A stretch of 64,000 bases of DNA from Prorocentrum cordatum (GCA_963575745.1 CAUYUJ010016289.1:191406-255405); one strand, 5' to 3'. Shown: positions 40,141 to 50,330, numbered from the stretch's first letter. Notes: generated by a model not told the origin, from the letters alone. Translations and numbers: made by a program.

Positions 40141-41611
40141 GCGAGAGACCCAGCCTGCAACTGCCTTCCACAATGGATGGGGGGGGGCGCTACGTGGGAC
40201 CACGGCTGCACCACCCAGCGGGAGGCCTGCGGACCTGCCCAAGGGAGAGCCGCTGGGCTGTCGTGGGCCCCGTGCGCCGTGCACCGTGGAAACGGTCGTT
40301 GTCGTCGTTGGAGAGCGCGAGCAACATGTCCGACCAGAGGAAAGGGGCGATGTCACAAGCAAAGCCTGGGCCGGAGGGACGGGCCTGCCATGTGAAGGCA
40401 CAGCCCTGACAAAGGATGGACCACTCGAACAGGAATCCGGCCTCCCCGGGCCCACCCGCCGGCGCCTGCGGGTGGCCGCGCCGCGCCCCGCCGGGGTAGG
40501 TGTGACCGCCCCTGAGCATGCGCGCGAACGTTGCCACGCTGGGGGGAAGCCGAGTGGCGCGGTAGACCACTTCGGCGCGCGCGGAGGAGGGGGGGGACGC
40601 GCAGCCGATAGCCGCAAAACTGGTGAATAATGAAGGAGGGGAGAGGGGCAAAGCCGGTGGGCCCGGCGGCGGCAGTGACCGCTGAGGACCCAACAGGCGC
40701 TGCAAGAGCGGTGCACTTGAGGGGGGGGAAGGTGCCCGCCAGGTGGGGGGGGCGACTCCACCTGGCCGGGGCCACCGTAGGTGGGAAGTGTGGAACGAGT
40801 GCGGTACGACGGGTGAAGCACCTGGGGTGGGCCTTTGGCCTGCAGCCCCAGTCATCCAAAGTGAGTGTCCAAGCGGACAAAGACGGACCATTGTCCAGTG
40901 AGAACAAGGCCAAAGGGAACCGTGGGAGCGGATTATTTCAGCCGGCCCCTCACGGACTACGAAGCCCACGAACAAGCGTGGGAGTCTAAACGCAGCGCGG
41001 TGGTATAGGTGCAGCTCAGCCCCAAGAGGTGGCACAAGAGTATGAAGGCATCGGCCTGTCACTGCGGTGAAACCAGTCCCTCGTGGAGGGGACACCCACG
41101 GAAGCGGTGGTCCGTGGGGGACAGCCGCCCGTGCAGTCTTTATCCCTCACCAGTTGCATGCCTGTGCGCAGCAAAGGGGCGGTTGAGGGCCATCGGGCTG
41201 CCAATCCATTGGGCCCCGCTTGGCACAGAGGGGTCCCATGTGGCCCACAAGGCCAGCGCGATGGAGACCACTTTGCATAGGGAGGTGGATGTTGTCCCAA
41301 GCTGCCCGAGGTCGTTGTCATCCAGAAAGCAAGCGTTGCGTTTCGCGACGGGCTGCGCGGCAACTCTGAGCATTGACGTGATCGGGGAGAAAAGGTCTTG
41401 AGCCGCAGACGAGCTGCGCAGGCCAGCCCTTGAGAGAGCGGGGAAAGGGCAAACGCGCAGGTGGGAAGGCGAGTAGCGCACATAACGACTGCCCCCAGGC
41501 AGGAGGGCCGACCCCCCAGGCCAGGGGGAGAGGGGGTAGGGGACCAGGTACCCGGTGGCGGGCCCCTGTCGCGCTCACTTGGGGGCGGAGTCCCATCCCC
41601 GATGGCGTTTG
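40140..41611 (-). other. Region downstream of element 2 coding sequence
   Basis: Minus-strand frames of up to 300 codons are rich in Pro, Ser, Arg and His with no motif. Similar short stretches recur (SNDDNDRFHG near 40300 and LDDNDLGQLG near 41320; TGGTCCATCC and TGGTCCGTCT near 40430 and 40890), suggesting old duplications. I take it as 3' untranslated or flanking sequence. Confidence 0.4.
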
Positions 41612-42934
41612 TCAGCATAGTGGGTATCCCCTCTGGGTGAAGATCGTTTCCCCCTGGCCCTCCAGTCTGCGTCGACCCATGTGTCCTGCTGGTGGCCCCA
41701 CCCGCCCCAGGACTGCCATGAACCCCAGGGGGCGGCCGATCCTGATGCGCCTGTCTGCGCGGCGACTCTGTAGTCGGTGCACAGCGGGGGGGGCCATGTA
41801 GCCTCTTTGCCCTCGTTCGCCCACGGGTTCCAGCGTCCGCCTCCGATAGGCCCTCCCAAGGCGGCTGCCTGCGTCGTCGGCGGGCAGCGGGGGGGCGCTG
41901 GAAGCGCCATTGTCCTCGTCGGCCCATGGGTTCCAGCGACCGCCTCCGATGGGCCCTTCGGGGGCATGGGTTTTCGTGTCGCGCTGCATGAGCCTGCGCT
42001 GCTTGTCCATGATGTTTGGCCATTCAACCTGGAGCTGGTACTCCTTGTCCATCCTGTAGGCATCGTAGCCTGCTTTGCTCCATGCCTGGAGGAAGTCGTC
42101 GCACTGCGCCGTATTCTTCCTGGGGTCGGACTTGATGTTGACCCATGCGCTCCCTTGCTTGGTTCCTGCCTTACGGACCCAGGCACTCCATACTCCGTTG
42201 AAAACACCTCCCAGCGTCTTCTGCAACCTCATGATATTTTCCGGCGCTGGCTCGTCCTCTGTGACATTTGCATCATTGGTGGGCCGCAAGTACATGGGGA
42301 GACCACCCATGGGGTCATCCGGGCGCGCTGGTGGGATTGTTGATGACTGTGCGTCGCGCCCCCGCCCCGCGCTGCGCTGTTGCCTGGGCGAGCTGCGGGG
42401 CAGAGGGAAAGAGCGACCTATGGAGGTAGATTCGGGAATAGTGGGAGGTCGGCGGTCTGTTGTCATCTCCGTTAGCCTGAGCCTCCTGCCGTCACTGACC
42501 GCGCCTGCGAAGGCCCGCGCACGCGGGGACCAGGTGCGCGAGTCGACCCTCAGGGAGGTTGGGACCACAGGGGGGGGAGTACTTCGGGCGGGCTCACGCT
42601 TGTTCGGTCCCGGAATGTCGGCATCATCTACCTGGTGTGCGGGGCTGGCCTGCACCTCGGAGTCGGAGATGTCTGGTCGGCTTCCGTGCGCCTGGCCGTC
42701 CGGTTCAGATCCCTTGTTAGACTCATCCCAGTCGATCCCTTCATACTCGCCGCCGCCGCTTCCGCACTTGCATGGGGACGGCGCGTCTCCTGCGCACCCG
42801 TCGGACTGACCTGGTGCGACGGGTAGCTGGGGGGGGCGCGTGGCCACATGCGTGTTGAGAGGTAGGGCCAGGCAGTTCCTCCTGGGGCGTGTTGAACCAA
42901 ATGGATGCGGGGGAACCTCCTTTATCAGTGCCAC
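41612..42934 (-). CDS. Element 2 accessory protein, C-terminal part with GGGRWNPW repeats
   Basis: 440-codon frame. It covers the acidic linker (EYEGIDWDESNKGSEPDG), then RLQKTLGGVFNGVWSAWVRK and QCDDFLQAWSKAGYDAYRMD, homologous to element 1 at 14.9-14.7 kb. After this PIGGGRWNPWADED appears, and a second copy about 100 bp on, PIGGGRWNPWANEG, is read in another frame. The DNA repeat CC(T/A)GCGTCCGCCTCCGAT-like lies at 41821-41860 and 41922-41960. The first 50 codons are probably a shadow: a different frame (LSGGTIELLAGQPKVAK) aligns better with element 1 there. Confidence 0.6.
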   Translation of the reverse strand: MALIKEVPPHPFGSTRPRRNCLALPLNTHVATRPPQLPVAPGQSDGCAGDAPSPCKCGSGGGEYEGIDWDESNKGSEPDGQAHGSRPDISDSEVQASPAHQVDDADIPGPNKREPARSTPPPVVPTSLRVDSRTWSPRARAFAGAVSDGRRLRLTEMTTDRRPPTIPESTSIGRSFPLPRSSPRQQRSAGRGRDAQSSTIPPARPDDPMGGLPMYLRPTNDANVTEDEPAPENIMRLQKTLGGVFNGVWSAWVRKAGTKQGSAWVNIKSDPRKNTAQCDDFLQAWSKAGYDAYRMDKEYQLQVEWPNIMDKQRRLMQRDTKTHAPEGPIGGGRWNPWADEDNGASSAPPLPADDAGSRLGRAYRRRTLEPVGERGQRGYMAPPAVHRLQSRRADRRIRIGRPLGFMAVLGRVGPPAGHMGRRRLEGQGETIFTQRGYPLC

Positions 42935-42970
42935 TGGTCTTTGCCACCTTGGGCTGGCCGGCGAGGAGCT

Positions 42971-44605
42971 CTATCGTTCCTCCTGATAGGTCGTCCTCCA
43001 CCCCTGAGAGAAAGAGTTTCGGTGGGGGCACAGTCCTTTCTGATTGTCGAGCTTGTCTGCGAAGCACTTCCATTCCTCCTGGTACTTCAGGTTGCCCTCC
43101 ACTAGGTGTGCGACGACCCTGGCAACCGCGGCCCTCTGTCCGCCCCAGGGGATGCGCGGGGGATGGCGGTTGCTGGGTATCTCATCCCCGTAGATAGTTG
43201 CCAGAAAGGGCACCAGATGTTCGAGGGGCCACCCCGATTCGTCGGTTACCTCGCCCACAATGTCTCTTCCCGAGCGCTGCGCGCGGGCTGCCCAGATGGT
43301 GTAGATGGCGTGGTTCCACTCGATCAGGTATTTTACCAACGCGCGGACAGGGCCTCTCGACTCATCTCCTGCCAGACGGTGGGTGGAGTGCGTGGGGAGC
43401 GACGGCGCAGCGGGCGGTGGTAGGTCGGGAAGCGAGTAGCTGAAGGTGGCACCTCCGGCAGGGGCCCCTTGTGGCTGTCCGGCGGGGGGCTGTGTTAACC
43501 GGCCGTCGCCTGTTGGAGTTGGCGCGTCAGGGCCCGCGGCTGGCGCGCGGCTGGTTGTGGAAAGGTGCGCGGACATGTCATAGATGCACCATTCCTCTGT
43601 GATATCGTTCATGGCCGGCCTCTTCGTCGGGGGGGCTGGGTATATCTCGCAGGAGCACTGGCCAAGTATCCGATCGAAGGCACTTGGGGCGATGTCCCAG
43701 ATGTGAACTGGGCACCTCCTGCATGCCCAGCCGGCGTTCCACTTCCTCTTGGTCCACAGCAGGGGCATTGCTTCCCACGGTGGGAGGCCTGTCTGCTCGT
43801 CGCAGTCTGCGTCTGCCTCTGGGCGCCATACGAAGCAGCCAAGGGCTGGCGAGCCCGGCGACCACTCTAGCAAGGGGGAACCTGTGGGACAGGTGTCACA
43901 AGTGGCCGAGTACAGTTGGGTGAGGTGCACTTCGGTGCCGACCCTGCCGTCGGTGAGCCTGTGTGGTGGGAGTGCGCTGCCTGCGCTGGCTGGTTGGAAC
44001 TGGCGCGGCGTGCGCATGACGAGGTTCTTCAGGGAGGTTGGGGCTGGGGCGTCGGTAGGCTGCCCGACGCCCAGCGGTTGTCTGGACAGAGAGGGGAGAG
44101 TCCTGGCTCTCTTGCGGGCACGGTCGTCGTCCACTCTGCGCTTGTACTCCTGTAGTAGCCACTGCATGGACTTCTTGGTACTGCGCTCCGTTGAGCTGGG
44201 CACGGGGACGTGCATCCCCTTGCTTTCGAGGGGGCTGACCCAGCATTGCTCGCAGAGCCACCTGCAGTTCCTGCCCTCTGTGTGCGCCTGAGCTCGGTTC
44301 TGGGCTGGCAGTGCCCGGGTGTCGTCATCCCCCCAAGCACCTGCTGCTCCATGCAGTCCTGTGTTGGTGCATCCGTCGCAGTCGTAGGTGGCGTCCTTCT
44401 GCAGCCTGCAGAAGCGGTCGCCACCAACGATCGGGGGGGGGACAATGTTGTTCCTGGGGCCAGGGAGGCTGGGATGTCCTCGTCGAGACGGTGGTTGGAA
44501 ATTGCAACCCCGCCCCCTATGTACTGCAGGTCCTCCATGGTGTGTGGACTGCCAAGCCCCACGTCTGATCCCGTCAAAGCCTTGTGCAACTGGCAGATCG
44601 AGCAA
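42971..44605 (-). CDS. Element 2 accessory protein, zinc-finger part
   Basis: 544-codon frame. CDGCTNTGLHG and CRWLCEQCWVSPLESKG form the first paired-Cys module. CDTCPTGSPLLEW and CFVWRPEADADCDEQTG come next, then WACRRCPVHIWDIAPSAFD. Further on IPWGGQRAAVARVVAHLVEG matches element 1. Because this copy keeps an open frame across the whole zinc region, it shows the ancestral layout that element 1 has lost. Function unknown; multiple zinc modules suggest nucleic-acid or protein binding. It ends at a TAG (42971-42973) beside a probable frameshift near 43030. Confidence 0.65.
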   Translation of the reverse strand: MLDLPVAQGFDGIRRGAWQSTHHGGPAVHRGRGCNFQPPSRRGHPSLPGPRNNIVPPPIVGGDRFCRLQKDATYDCDGCTNTGLHGAAGAWGDDDTRALPAQNRAQAHTEGRNCRWLCEQCWVSPLESKGMHVPVPSSTERSTKKSMQWLLQEYKRRVDDDRARKRARTLPSLSRQPLGVGQPTDAPAPTSLKNLVMRTPRQFQPASAGSALPPHRLTDGRVGTEVHLTQLYSATCDTCPTGSPLLEWSPGSPALGCFVWRPEADADCDEQTGLPPWEAMPLLWTKRKWNAGWACRRCPVHIWDIAPSAFDRILGQCSCEIYPAPPTKRPAMNDITEEWCIYDMSAHLSTTSRAPAAGPDAPTPTGDGRLTQPPAGQPQGAPAGGATFSYSLPDLPPPAAPSLPTHSTHRLAGDESRGPVRALVKYLIEWNHAIYTIWAARAQRSGRDIVGEVTDESGWPLEHLVPFLATIYGDEIPSNRHPPRIPWGGQRAAVARVVAHLVEGNLKYQEEWKCFADKLDNQKGLCPHRNSFSQGWRTTYQEER

Positions 44606-45773
44606 TCTCCGCTGCTTAGCTGCTTGACGTTCGCGGGCTGGACTATTGCCTCCAGTACGCGTAAGGGGGCTTCTAGGGTGAAGTCATGTTCCTGCATTCC
44701 TGCCCATGTCTTGGGGCATTCGTGCTCCGCTGCAATCTCGTGCTGATGAGCGTATGTGGGCAACGTGCTAATGTGGTGAATGACCTGCTCTAACTTGGTG
44801 TGGAGGGAGGCAAAGTCCGTGAGCTGGAATCCCCACGTCTCGGCGAACTGGGCGCGGAACTCTTTGTGGGCCTCCTGCCACGGAAGGCACAAGCCCATCG
44901 TAGCCTCCATGATGTCGCCCGTGGCCTCTGGGAATGGAAGGGCCAGAGTGTAGCGCGAGGCCCACGCAGCTGCAGCATCATCACCACCAGAAGGACTCTG
45001 AGTGTGGAGGGACTGATGGGCTGCCCGTCGCCTCCTAGTAGGGCATGCGTGAGATCTGTATCGATCTTATCGGGGTTGAGCAGGGAGTGCAAGTGCTCCA
45101 TTCCCGGGTGCATCCTGTGGCGTTTACACCAGCAGGTGGTGCTGCTCCAGGCCGCGGGAAACTGGGGGAGTGTGCCCCGGGGGGTGCAACGGCTTGAGGG
45201 CTTGGGGCGGCGATTGTTCCCGACCATGTGGGGCAGTGGGGGGAGCGAGTCATATGCGACGCCTAGCTGCTTGTCGTGCCACGGTGTGCCCAGTCCGAGG
45301 AACCAGACCAGGGCCGCCCACGTGAGGTTGCACACAAGGTTACTGGCATCGATTCTGACTTCCACGTCTAAGCAGTACCCTAGGTGACTCCAGGCCTTCC
45401 TGTCTAGGCTACCCAGCTGCCCGGGGGTGGCCCCCATGTGCCACTGGTGGGGGTGTACTCCGGACACTGTGTAGAGAAGGATGCCCAATGTAGGGTCGTC
45501 AACCAGCTTCCGTATGCTGTCTGTGAGGGCAGCACTCAGCTTGTCCCAAGAGACCTGGGGGTCGAGTGGTGCCGCGATACGCTCTGCGAAGCTGCTCTCC
45601 ATTCTTGCTTTGGCCTTCTTGATGGCGTCGTCTAGGCCGTTTATGCTGTCGTCCCCTGTGTGGGTGGGAGCGGGGGGAATCCACGTCGTAAGGTCACCGA
45701 TGGGGTCGAATGCGTCGAAAGTTGAGAGAACTGCGAACGTGCCGTGAAACTGTGCACGCGTGAAACTGGCCAT
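44450..45773 (-). pseudogene. Element 2 accessory protein, N-terminal helical part, one frameshift
   Basis: Frame 45773-44790 opens with an ATG: MASFTRAQFHGTFAVLSTFD, then MESSFAERIAAPLDPQVSWD, LDRKAWSHLGYCLDVEVRID, KRHRMHPGMEHLHSLLN. Frame 44910-44029 continues with CLPWQEAHKEFRAQFAETWG and CSICQLHKALTGSDVGLG to about 44450. All blocks have counterparts in element 1 at 18.4-17.2 kb. The frame switches near 44910, and again near 44450 into the zinc-finger frame. The ATG sits almost exactly at the homology boundary, so a self-contained gene is an alternative to a truncated element. Confidence 0.65.
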
Positions 45774-46470
45774 GAATGGCCATTTAGTTCAAGCTGCGTG
45801 GGACTTCGCGCGGACACTGTGTACTGTTGGGCGCATACTAGCTGGAGCGCTTCAAGCAAGTTAGCATATCATACAGCCACTGCAGCCCCCAGTCCGGGAT
45901 TCCACAGCATGGGTTTGAGCGCCGTCGGCACACGTTCGCTTGAAGTTTTGACTGGCGCATCTCGCAAGCTGCAGACAGGCCGATGCTTCGCAGCAGTAGT
46001 GAAGGAACAGTGCGCGTGCACTGTGTCGAAAAACGGTGTGCGTGCACTGTGTCGCGCTGGCCCGCTGGCGCGTCAAGTGCACCGCCGGGAGATGCCCGAA
46101 TCCGCGGCCGCCAGCGTCCTGCCCTGGATCCGCCGATAATTTCAGGCCTGCAGGAGCGCGCAGGTGTTCAGACCCACCACTCCTCCAAGGGCCTCCGAGG
46201 GCCCAAGGCACGACACCGAGACAGATCTGGACATTGTCTGGCGGTGGAACCAATGCCAAATTACTACAGTCAAAATGCGTATGAAGGACGGGTGGTACGG
46301 ACGCAAGACCCTTGGAGGCCGAAGTTGGACTTTTTGGGCGGCGGGCGACCAGGGAAAACGGCAAAGGACGGGCCCCAGAGGCAAGGACACAAGGGTACCC
46401 TGGCTGAAGGCGCGCGTCCGTACTAGGCACGTTGACTGTAGTCACCTGGTTCTGGAGACCACGAAGGGTC
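45774..46470. other. Unique sequence upstream of element 2, no gene recognised
   Basis: A minus frame (46616-45861, 251 codons) is open but has no motif and reads through a local tandem repeat. At 46009-46052 a 22-25-bp unit, GTGCACTGTGTCG with flanks, is repeated twice. No helicase-like sequence is present where element 1 homology would predict it. Confidence 0.5.
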
Positions 46471-46477
46471 CTTGAAT

Positions 46478-46631
46478 GAGCTCCCAATGGGGCCACGAAA
46501 CGCTGTACAGCGTGGGGGTCCCGCATGCGAGAGCAGCCACATGGGCCTTCCGCGGAGCTCCCTATGGGTCCACGAAACGCCGTACTGGGTGGAGGAACCG
46601 CAGGCGAACACCGCAACTGAGGCCAGAGGAG
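46478..46631. repeat. Two-copy 77-bp tandem repeat
   Basis: GAGCTCCCAATGGGGCCACG starts at 46478 and GAGCTCCCTATGGGTCCACG at 46555, with further matches ACGAAACGC(T/C)GTAC and GGGTGGAGG-like ends. Confidence 0.75.
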
Positions 46632-47168
46632 GGAGGAACAGGGGAGGAAGAGGCCGAGGAAACCAGGAAGGGAGGAGCGGAAAGCGGAAGAGGGAGGAGA
46701 GCGAGGAAGAGGCCGAAGAGCAGAGGAGATGTGCGGCGTCGGCGGGAACGGCGGCGCGGGGGGCCCGCTCAGCTCACGGAGCTCCGCCTCGCCCGCGACG
46801 CCCCCGGTGCCGGCGGCGCCGGCGTGGGCAGCCTGGACGGTGTGCGCCCAGAGGGAGGCGCATCAGCGACTCCGAAGGGTGTGCTTTGCAAAGGGTGTGG
46901 TTTGCAACCCGCACCCTGGAGGGCGGGCGAGGACCTCGACACAATTCTCTGCCGCGCCCCGAGGCGGCCCGACGAGGGCACCGTGATGTTGGTCCCCCAG
47001 GCCCCAGCCGACGCAGATCGCAAACCACACCCCAGCGTCACCACGCCCTTTGTGGGCGCCGAGCGCAGGAGATCTTCGCACTTCTGGGCAATCGTCAAGG
47101 GTCGAGGCGAGGGGCAGGCGATCGGGGATCGACGAGGATCGAGGTCAGAAGATCGCGGTCTCCGGGCG
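46632..47168. other. GC- and purine-rich sequence, no gene recognised
   Basis: GGAGGAAGAGG-type purine runs at 46620-46735, then GC-rich sequence. Long open frames overlap on both strands without any motif. A short direct repeat, GTGTGCTTTGCAAAG / GTGTGGTTTGCAACC, lies at 46878-46907. Confidence 0.4.
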
Positions 47169-47172
47169 TTTC

Positions 47173-47320
47173 CGCAGGGCTGGACCTAAACGGTGTTTGG
47201 GCGATTTCGTGGGCCGTTTTCGTTTCGACTTCGTTTTGCTGTAGAGGTGGATTGAAAACAAAACGAGGGAAAACGAAAACAAAACGAAAACGAAAAACAC
47301 CGTTTAGGTTCAGCCCTGCG
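47173..47320. mobile_element. 148-bp palindromic foldback element (MITE-like) with TTTC target duplication
   Basis: The two ends are near-perfect inverted repeats: CGCAGGGCTGGACCTAAACG at the left and, as its complement, CGTTTAGGTTCAGCCCTGCG at the right (one mismatch). The inner arms are T/C- and A/G-rich (GTTTTCGTTTCG versus CGAAAACGAAAAAC) so that nearly the whole element pairs with itself around a loop near 47240. TTTC lies immediately outside both ends (47169-47172 and 47321-47324). No coding capacity. It resembles a non-autonomous DNA transposon, but the family is unknown. Confidence 0.75.
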
Positions 47321-47324
47321 TTTC

Positions 47325-47700
47325 TGGCCCTTTCGGGCCTCCTCTTTAGAGGAGGGGAGAGGGAGGTGCACACGTTCCCACGGATGAATATGCCCCGCGA
47401 TGTGCGCCAGGAGTGCCACCGGGCCAGGTCTCAAGGAGATCTCGGCCCTGGACGGTGGCCGACGCGGGACCCACGACCAGAACCGCAGTGCCCAGGGGTG
47501 CCCATGTGGAACAAGGGTGGGGACCCACTCGAGTGCCCCCGGGCCAGGGAGGCGAGGGGGGGCAGGAGGAGCTGGAGCTGGGCGCTCGCCAGGCGCAATT
47601 CGTTCGCATGCAGGCCCAAGTCGGCTATCTCTGTCTTTTCTCACGCCACACAGACGCAGCGATCACTCGATCAATGTCCAACCAACGTCAAAAGAGCTGG
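47325..47700. other. GC-rich sequence, no gene recognised
   Basis: Starts with the short hairpin CCTCTTTAGAGG. No motif in any frame. Confidence 0.45.
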
Positions 47701-47705
47701 AGCTG

Positions 47706-48544
47706 GGAGAGACTAAAAAAAAAAAAGAAAGACAAAAAAAGAAACGACATAGACCAAATAACAAAAAAAAAATAATAAAGAAGAAATTCTCAAATAGTTA
47801 TAAAAAAATAAAAAAAAAAACAATAAAAGAACAATAAACCAAGAATACAAAAAAAAAAAAAAAAAAAAAAAAATAACAAATGAAAAAATAAAATCAAAGA
47901 AACAAAAATAAAAAACTAAGAATGATGTTAAAAGTATAACAAAAACAAAAAAAAAATAAAAAAAAAATTAACAAAAAAACAAAACGAAAAAGAAGACGAA
48001 GAAAAGAATAAGGATAAAAAGAAATTAAACAATAAAAATGGATACAAAAAAAAAAAAAAAAAAAAAAAAATCAAGGAGAAAACAAAACAAAAATAAAAAA
48101 AAGAAAAAAAAAGAAAGAAAAGGAAAAAGTGAAACATAAAATAAGAAAAATAAAATAAAAAAAAATTAGATAATAAAGAAGAAAAAATAAAACAAAAAAA
48201 ATAAAGAGAAAAAGTATAAACAACATAAACAATGATACAAATAAAAAAAAATAAATAAAAGTAAAAATGTATAAATAAGACGGAAAAAAAAAACAAAAAT
48301 GAAAAAATGAACAATAATAAAAAGAAAAAGGTATAAAAAAAACAAGTAAATAGGAAAAGTGGGGGGATAACACAAGAAAAAAGAAGAACAAAAAAAAAAT
48401 AGAGAAAAATAATTAAAATAAAGGAAAAAAAAACAAACAACAATAAAATTAAAAATAAAAAAAAAGTACGAAAAAAAAAAAAAAAAATAAGAAAAAATCA
48501 ATCAAAAAAGAAAAAAAAAAAAAAAAAAATAAAAAAAGAAAAAT

Positions 48545-48575
<31 letters not shown>
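47706..48575 (+). repeat. A-rich tract of about 870 bp
   Basis: The plus strand is about four-fifths A, with uninterrupted runs of 20-30 A near 47848-47872, 48050-48070, 48520-48530 and 48550-48572, separated by short AAAT, AAAG and AAAC variants. G and C occur almost only as single bases. The boundaries with GC-rich DNA are abrupt on both sides. It could be an expanded poly(A) tail of a retroposed copy, or a simple-repeat expansion. Confidence 0.85.
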
Positions 48576-48579
48576 AAAG

Positions 48580-48930
48580 CGACAGAAAGGAAACCCAGAA
48601 TATCTGGATACCAGAGTCCGGATCCAAACTCGACCGCACGGCAGCCAGGGAGGCCGCGGGGACGCAGGAACCCCGGCCCCCCCCCGCAGCCACAGGGCGG
48701 GTCCGTCTCGCGGCAGCTCACGAGACCGCCTGCCTGCGGGAGCGCTGCGCTCGCCTCCAAGGTGCCCTCGGCGCGCCACGGCATGCCCCGTCTCACGCTT
48801 GGAGGAGCAGCGGCAGGAGCAGCGGCAGGAGCAGGAGGGGGAGGGGCTGCAGGAACAGGCGAAGCAGAAGTAGGGCTTGTGCTTGTTCTCGGTCCCCGTC
48901 TGGTCGGTCTTCGATTGGGATAAAGCACTC
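48580..48930. other. Unique GC-rich sequence, no gene recognised
   Basis: Separates the A-rich tract from the next (CCT)n array. A short GGAGCAGCGGCAGGAGCA repeat lies near 48800-48830. Confidence 0.5.
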
Positions 48931-48931
48931 G

Positions 48932-49083
48932 TTGCTCCTCCTCCTCCTCCTCCTCCTCCTCCTCCTCCTCCTCCTCCTCCTCCTCCTCCTCCTCCTCCTC
49001 CTCCTCCCCCTCCATTTCCCCCTCCATTTCCTCCTCTTCCTCCCCCTCCCCCTCCTCCTCCTCCTCCTCCTCCTCCTCCTCCT
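48932..49083. repeat. (CCT)n microsatellite
   Basis: Near-perfect CTC/TCC triplets with two CCCCCTCCATTTC interruptions near 49010-49035. Confidence 0.95.
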
Positions 49084-49419
49084 TTCCGTCCCGCCCCGCC
49101 CCCTCCCCTCCTTCGGTTCCCTCATTTCTCGCCGTTGATTCGCTTCCCCTTCGGTTACTGTTCGTTTCTCGTTTCCCTTTCTCGCGTCCCAACCCCAGGT
49201 GATGCCAGCCGCGCAACTGCCGCCATCATTATCCTTACTCTCCTCCCGCCTTCTCTCCTCCCCCTCCTCACGCCTCCTATCGTACATCATGCCTCCTAAT
49301 TACCTTGTACCTCCAACCTGCATCCGAACATCGCCTCATGAGCGCTGTCAACTGCTGCAAACTGCGCAACTCTCGCCGCTTTCGTGAGCTCGTGAGTGCG
49401 CGGTTTCGCGGAGGCCAAA
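49084..49419. other. Pyrimidine-rich unique sequence, no gene
   Basis: C/T-rich sequence with no motif. CCCAACCCCAGGTGATG at about 49190 resembles a splice acceptor followed by a possible exon, but no coding frame supports it. Confidence 0.4.
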
Positions 49420-50330
49420 ACTTCACCTCGTCTCAATGGGTGGCGCTAGCGGTACAACTGTCGCCGCAGTCGTGAGCTTGTGGGGATCAACGGAGTGCGG
49501 CCTTACGCAGACCAAGTCTGGACCTCGCTTCCCTGGGTTGCGCCAACTGCGCGTATGTCGTCACGCTCCTGAAGGGCAGTTCCACCCAAACCCAAACTAG
49601 ATCTCGACTCTTTGGGTGGTGCGAACTGTGCAACTGGCGCCGCTTTTGGGAGCTCGTGGGGGGATCAGCGTAGCGCAGTATTTCGCAGACCCAAACGAGA
49701 CCTCGCCTCCATAGATGGTGCCAAGTGCGCAATTGCCGCCGCACCCAAACTTGACCTCGCCTCCGTGAGTGGTGCCAACTGCGCAACTCCCGCCACTTTC
49801 GTGAGCTTGTGGGGGTGCAGCAGGATGCTGTCTTGCCCACACCCGAACTTAACTTCGCCTCCATGGGTGGCGCCCGGTTCGCAACGGTTGCCACTTTCGT
49901 GGGTTTGTGGGGTCCCGCGGCGCGCGGTCTCGCCCCCATGGATGGCGCCAACTGTAGACTTGTCCACCGCATTGCCCCTGTACGCAGATTCCAACTCGAC
50001 CTTGCCTCCCTGGGTGGTGCCGAATGCGGCACTGCTGCCACTTGCGCGAAGTGCGGTCTTACCCAGACCCAAGCTTGACCTCACTTCCGCGGGTGGTCCC
50101 AACTGCGCGACTGTCGTCACCTCCGTGGGTTCTCTGGGGGTGTCCACGGAGTGCGATAAAGTTCGCGAGATTGTGTAGGGCCCAGCTGAGTACAGCCTTT
50201 CGCGGACCCAAAAGTGGCCTCGTTTCTAGGGTAGTGCGAACTGCACAGCTCTTGTTACTTCTGTGAGCCTGTGGCGGTCCAGAGCAGCGCGGTCTTACAC
50301 AGACCCAAACGAGGCCCTGCGCACGGTAGA
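49420..50330. repeat. Diverged tandem repeat, about 100-bp unit, about nine copies
   Basis: Each unit reads in order ACCTCGCCTCC, TGGGTGGTGCCAACTGCGCA, ACTGTCGCCGC, TTCGTGAGCTTGTGGGG, then GCGGTCTTACGCAGACCCAA. Units start near 49427, 49512, 49596, 49692, 49753, 49853, 49985, 50079 and 50215. Some units are shortened by internal deletion. Open frames through it (184-188 codons) simply read the repeat. Confidence 0.85.

Larger units (their letters stand above)
40140..45773 (-). mobile_element. Element 2: 5'-truncated relative of element 1
   Basis: Contains only the region that follows the helicase in element 1, in the same order: helical accessory region, zinc fingers, acidic linker, basic tail. 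Similarity begins at STFDAFDPIGDLTTWIP (element 1: ALDPSFDPVKDLATCTP). Nothing helicase-like lies upstream of 45773. 5' truncation is typical of LINE insertion. The extent at the low-coordinate end is uncertain; shared repeats run to about 38.93 kb. Target-site duplications were not found by eye. Confidence 0.65.

Noticed and set aside
47928-48500. Phe/Tyr/Leu-rich membrane-like ORFs on the minus strand of the A-rich tract
   Set aside because: They translate poly-T with scattered changes. Composition alone explains them.
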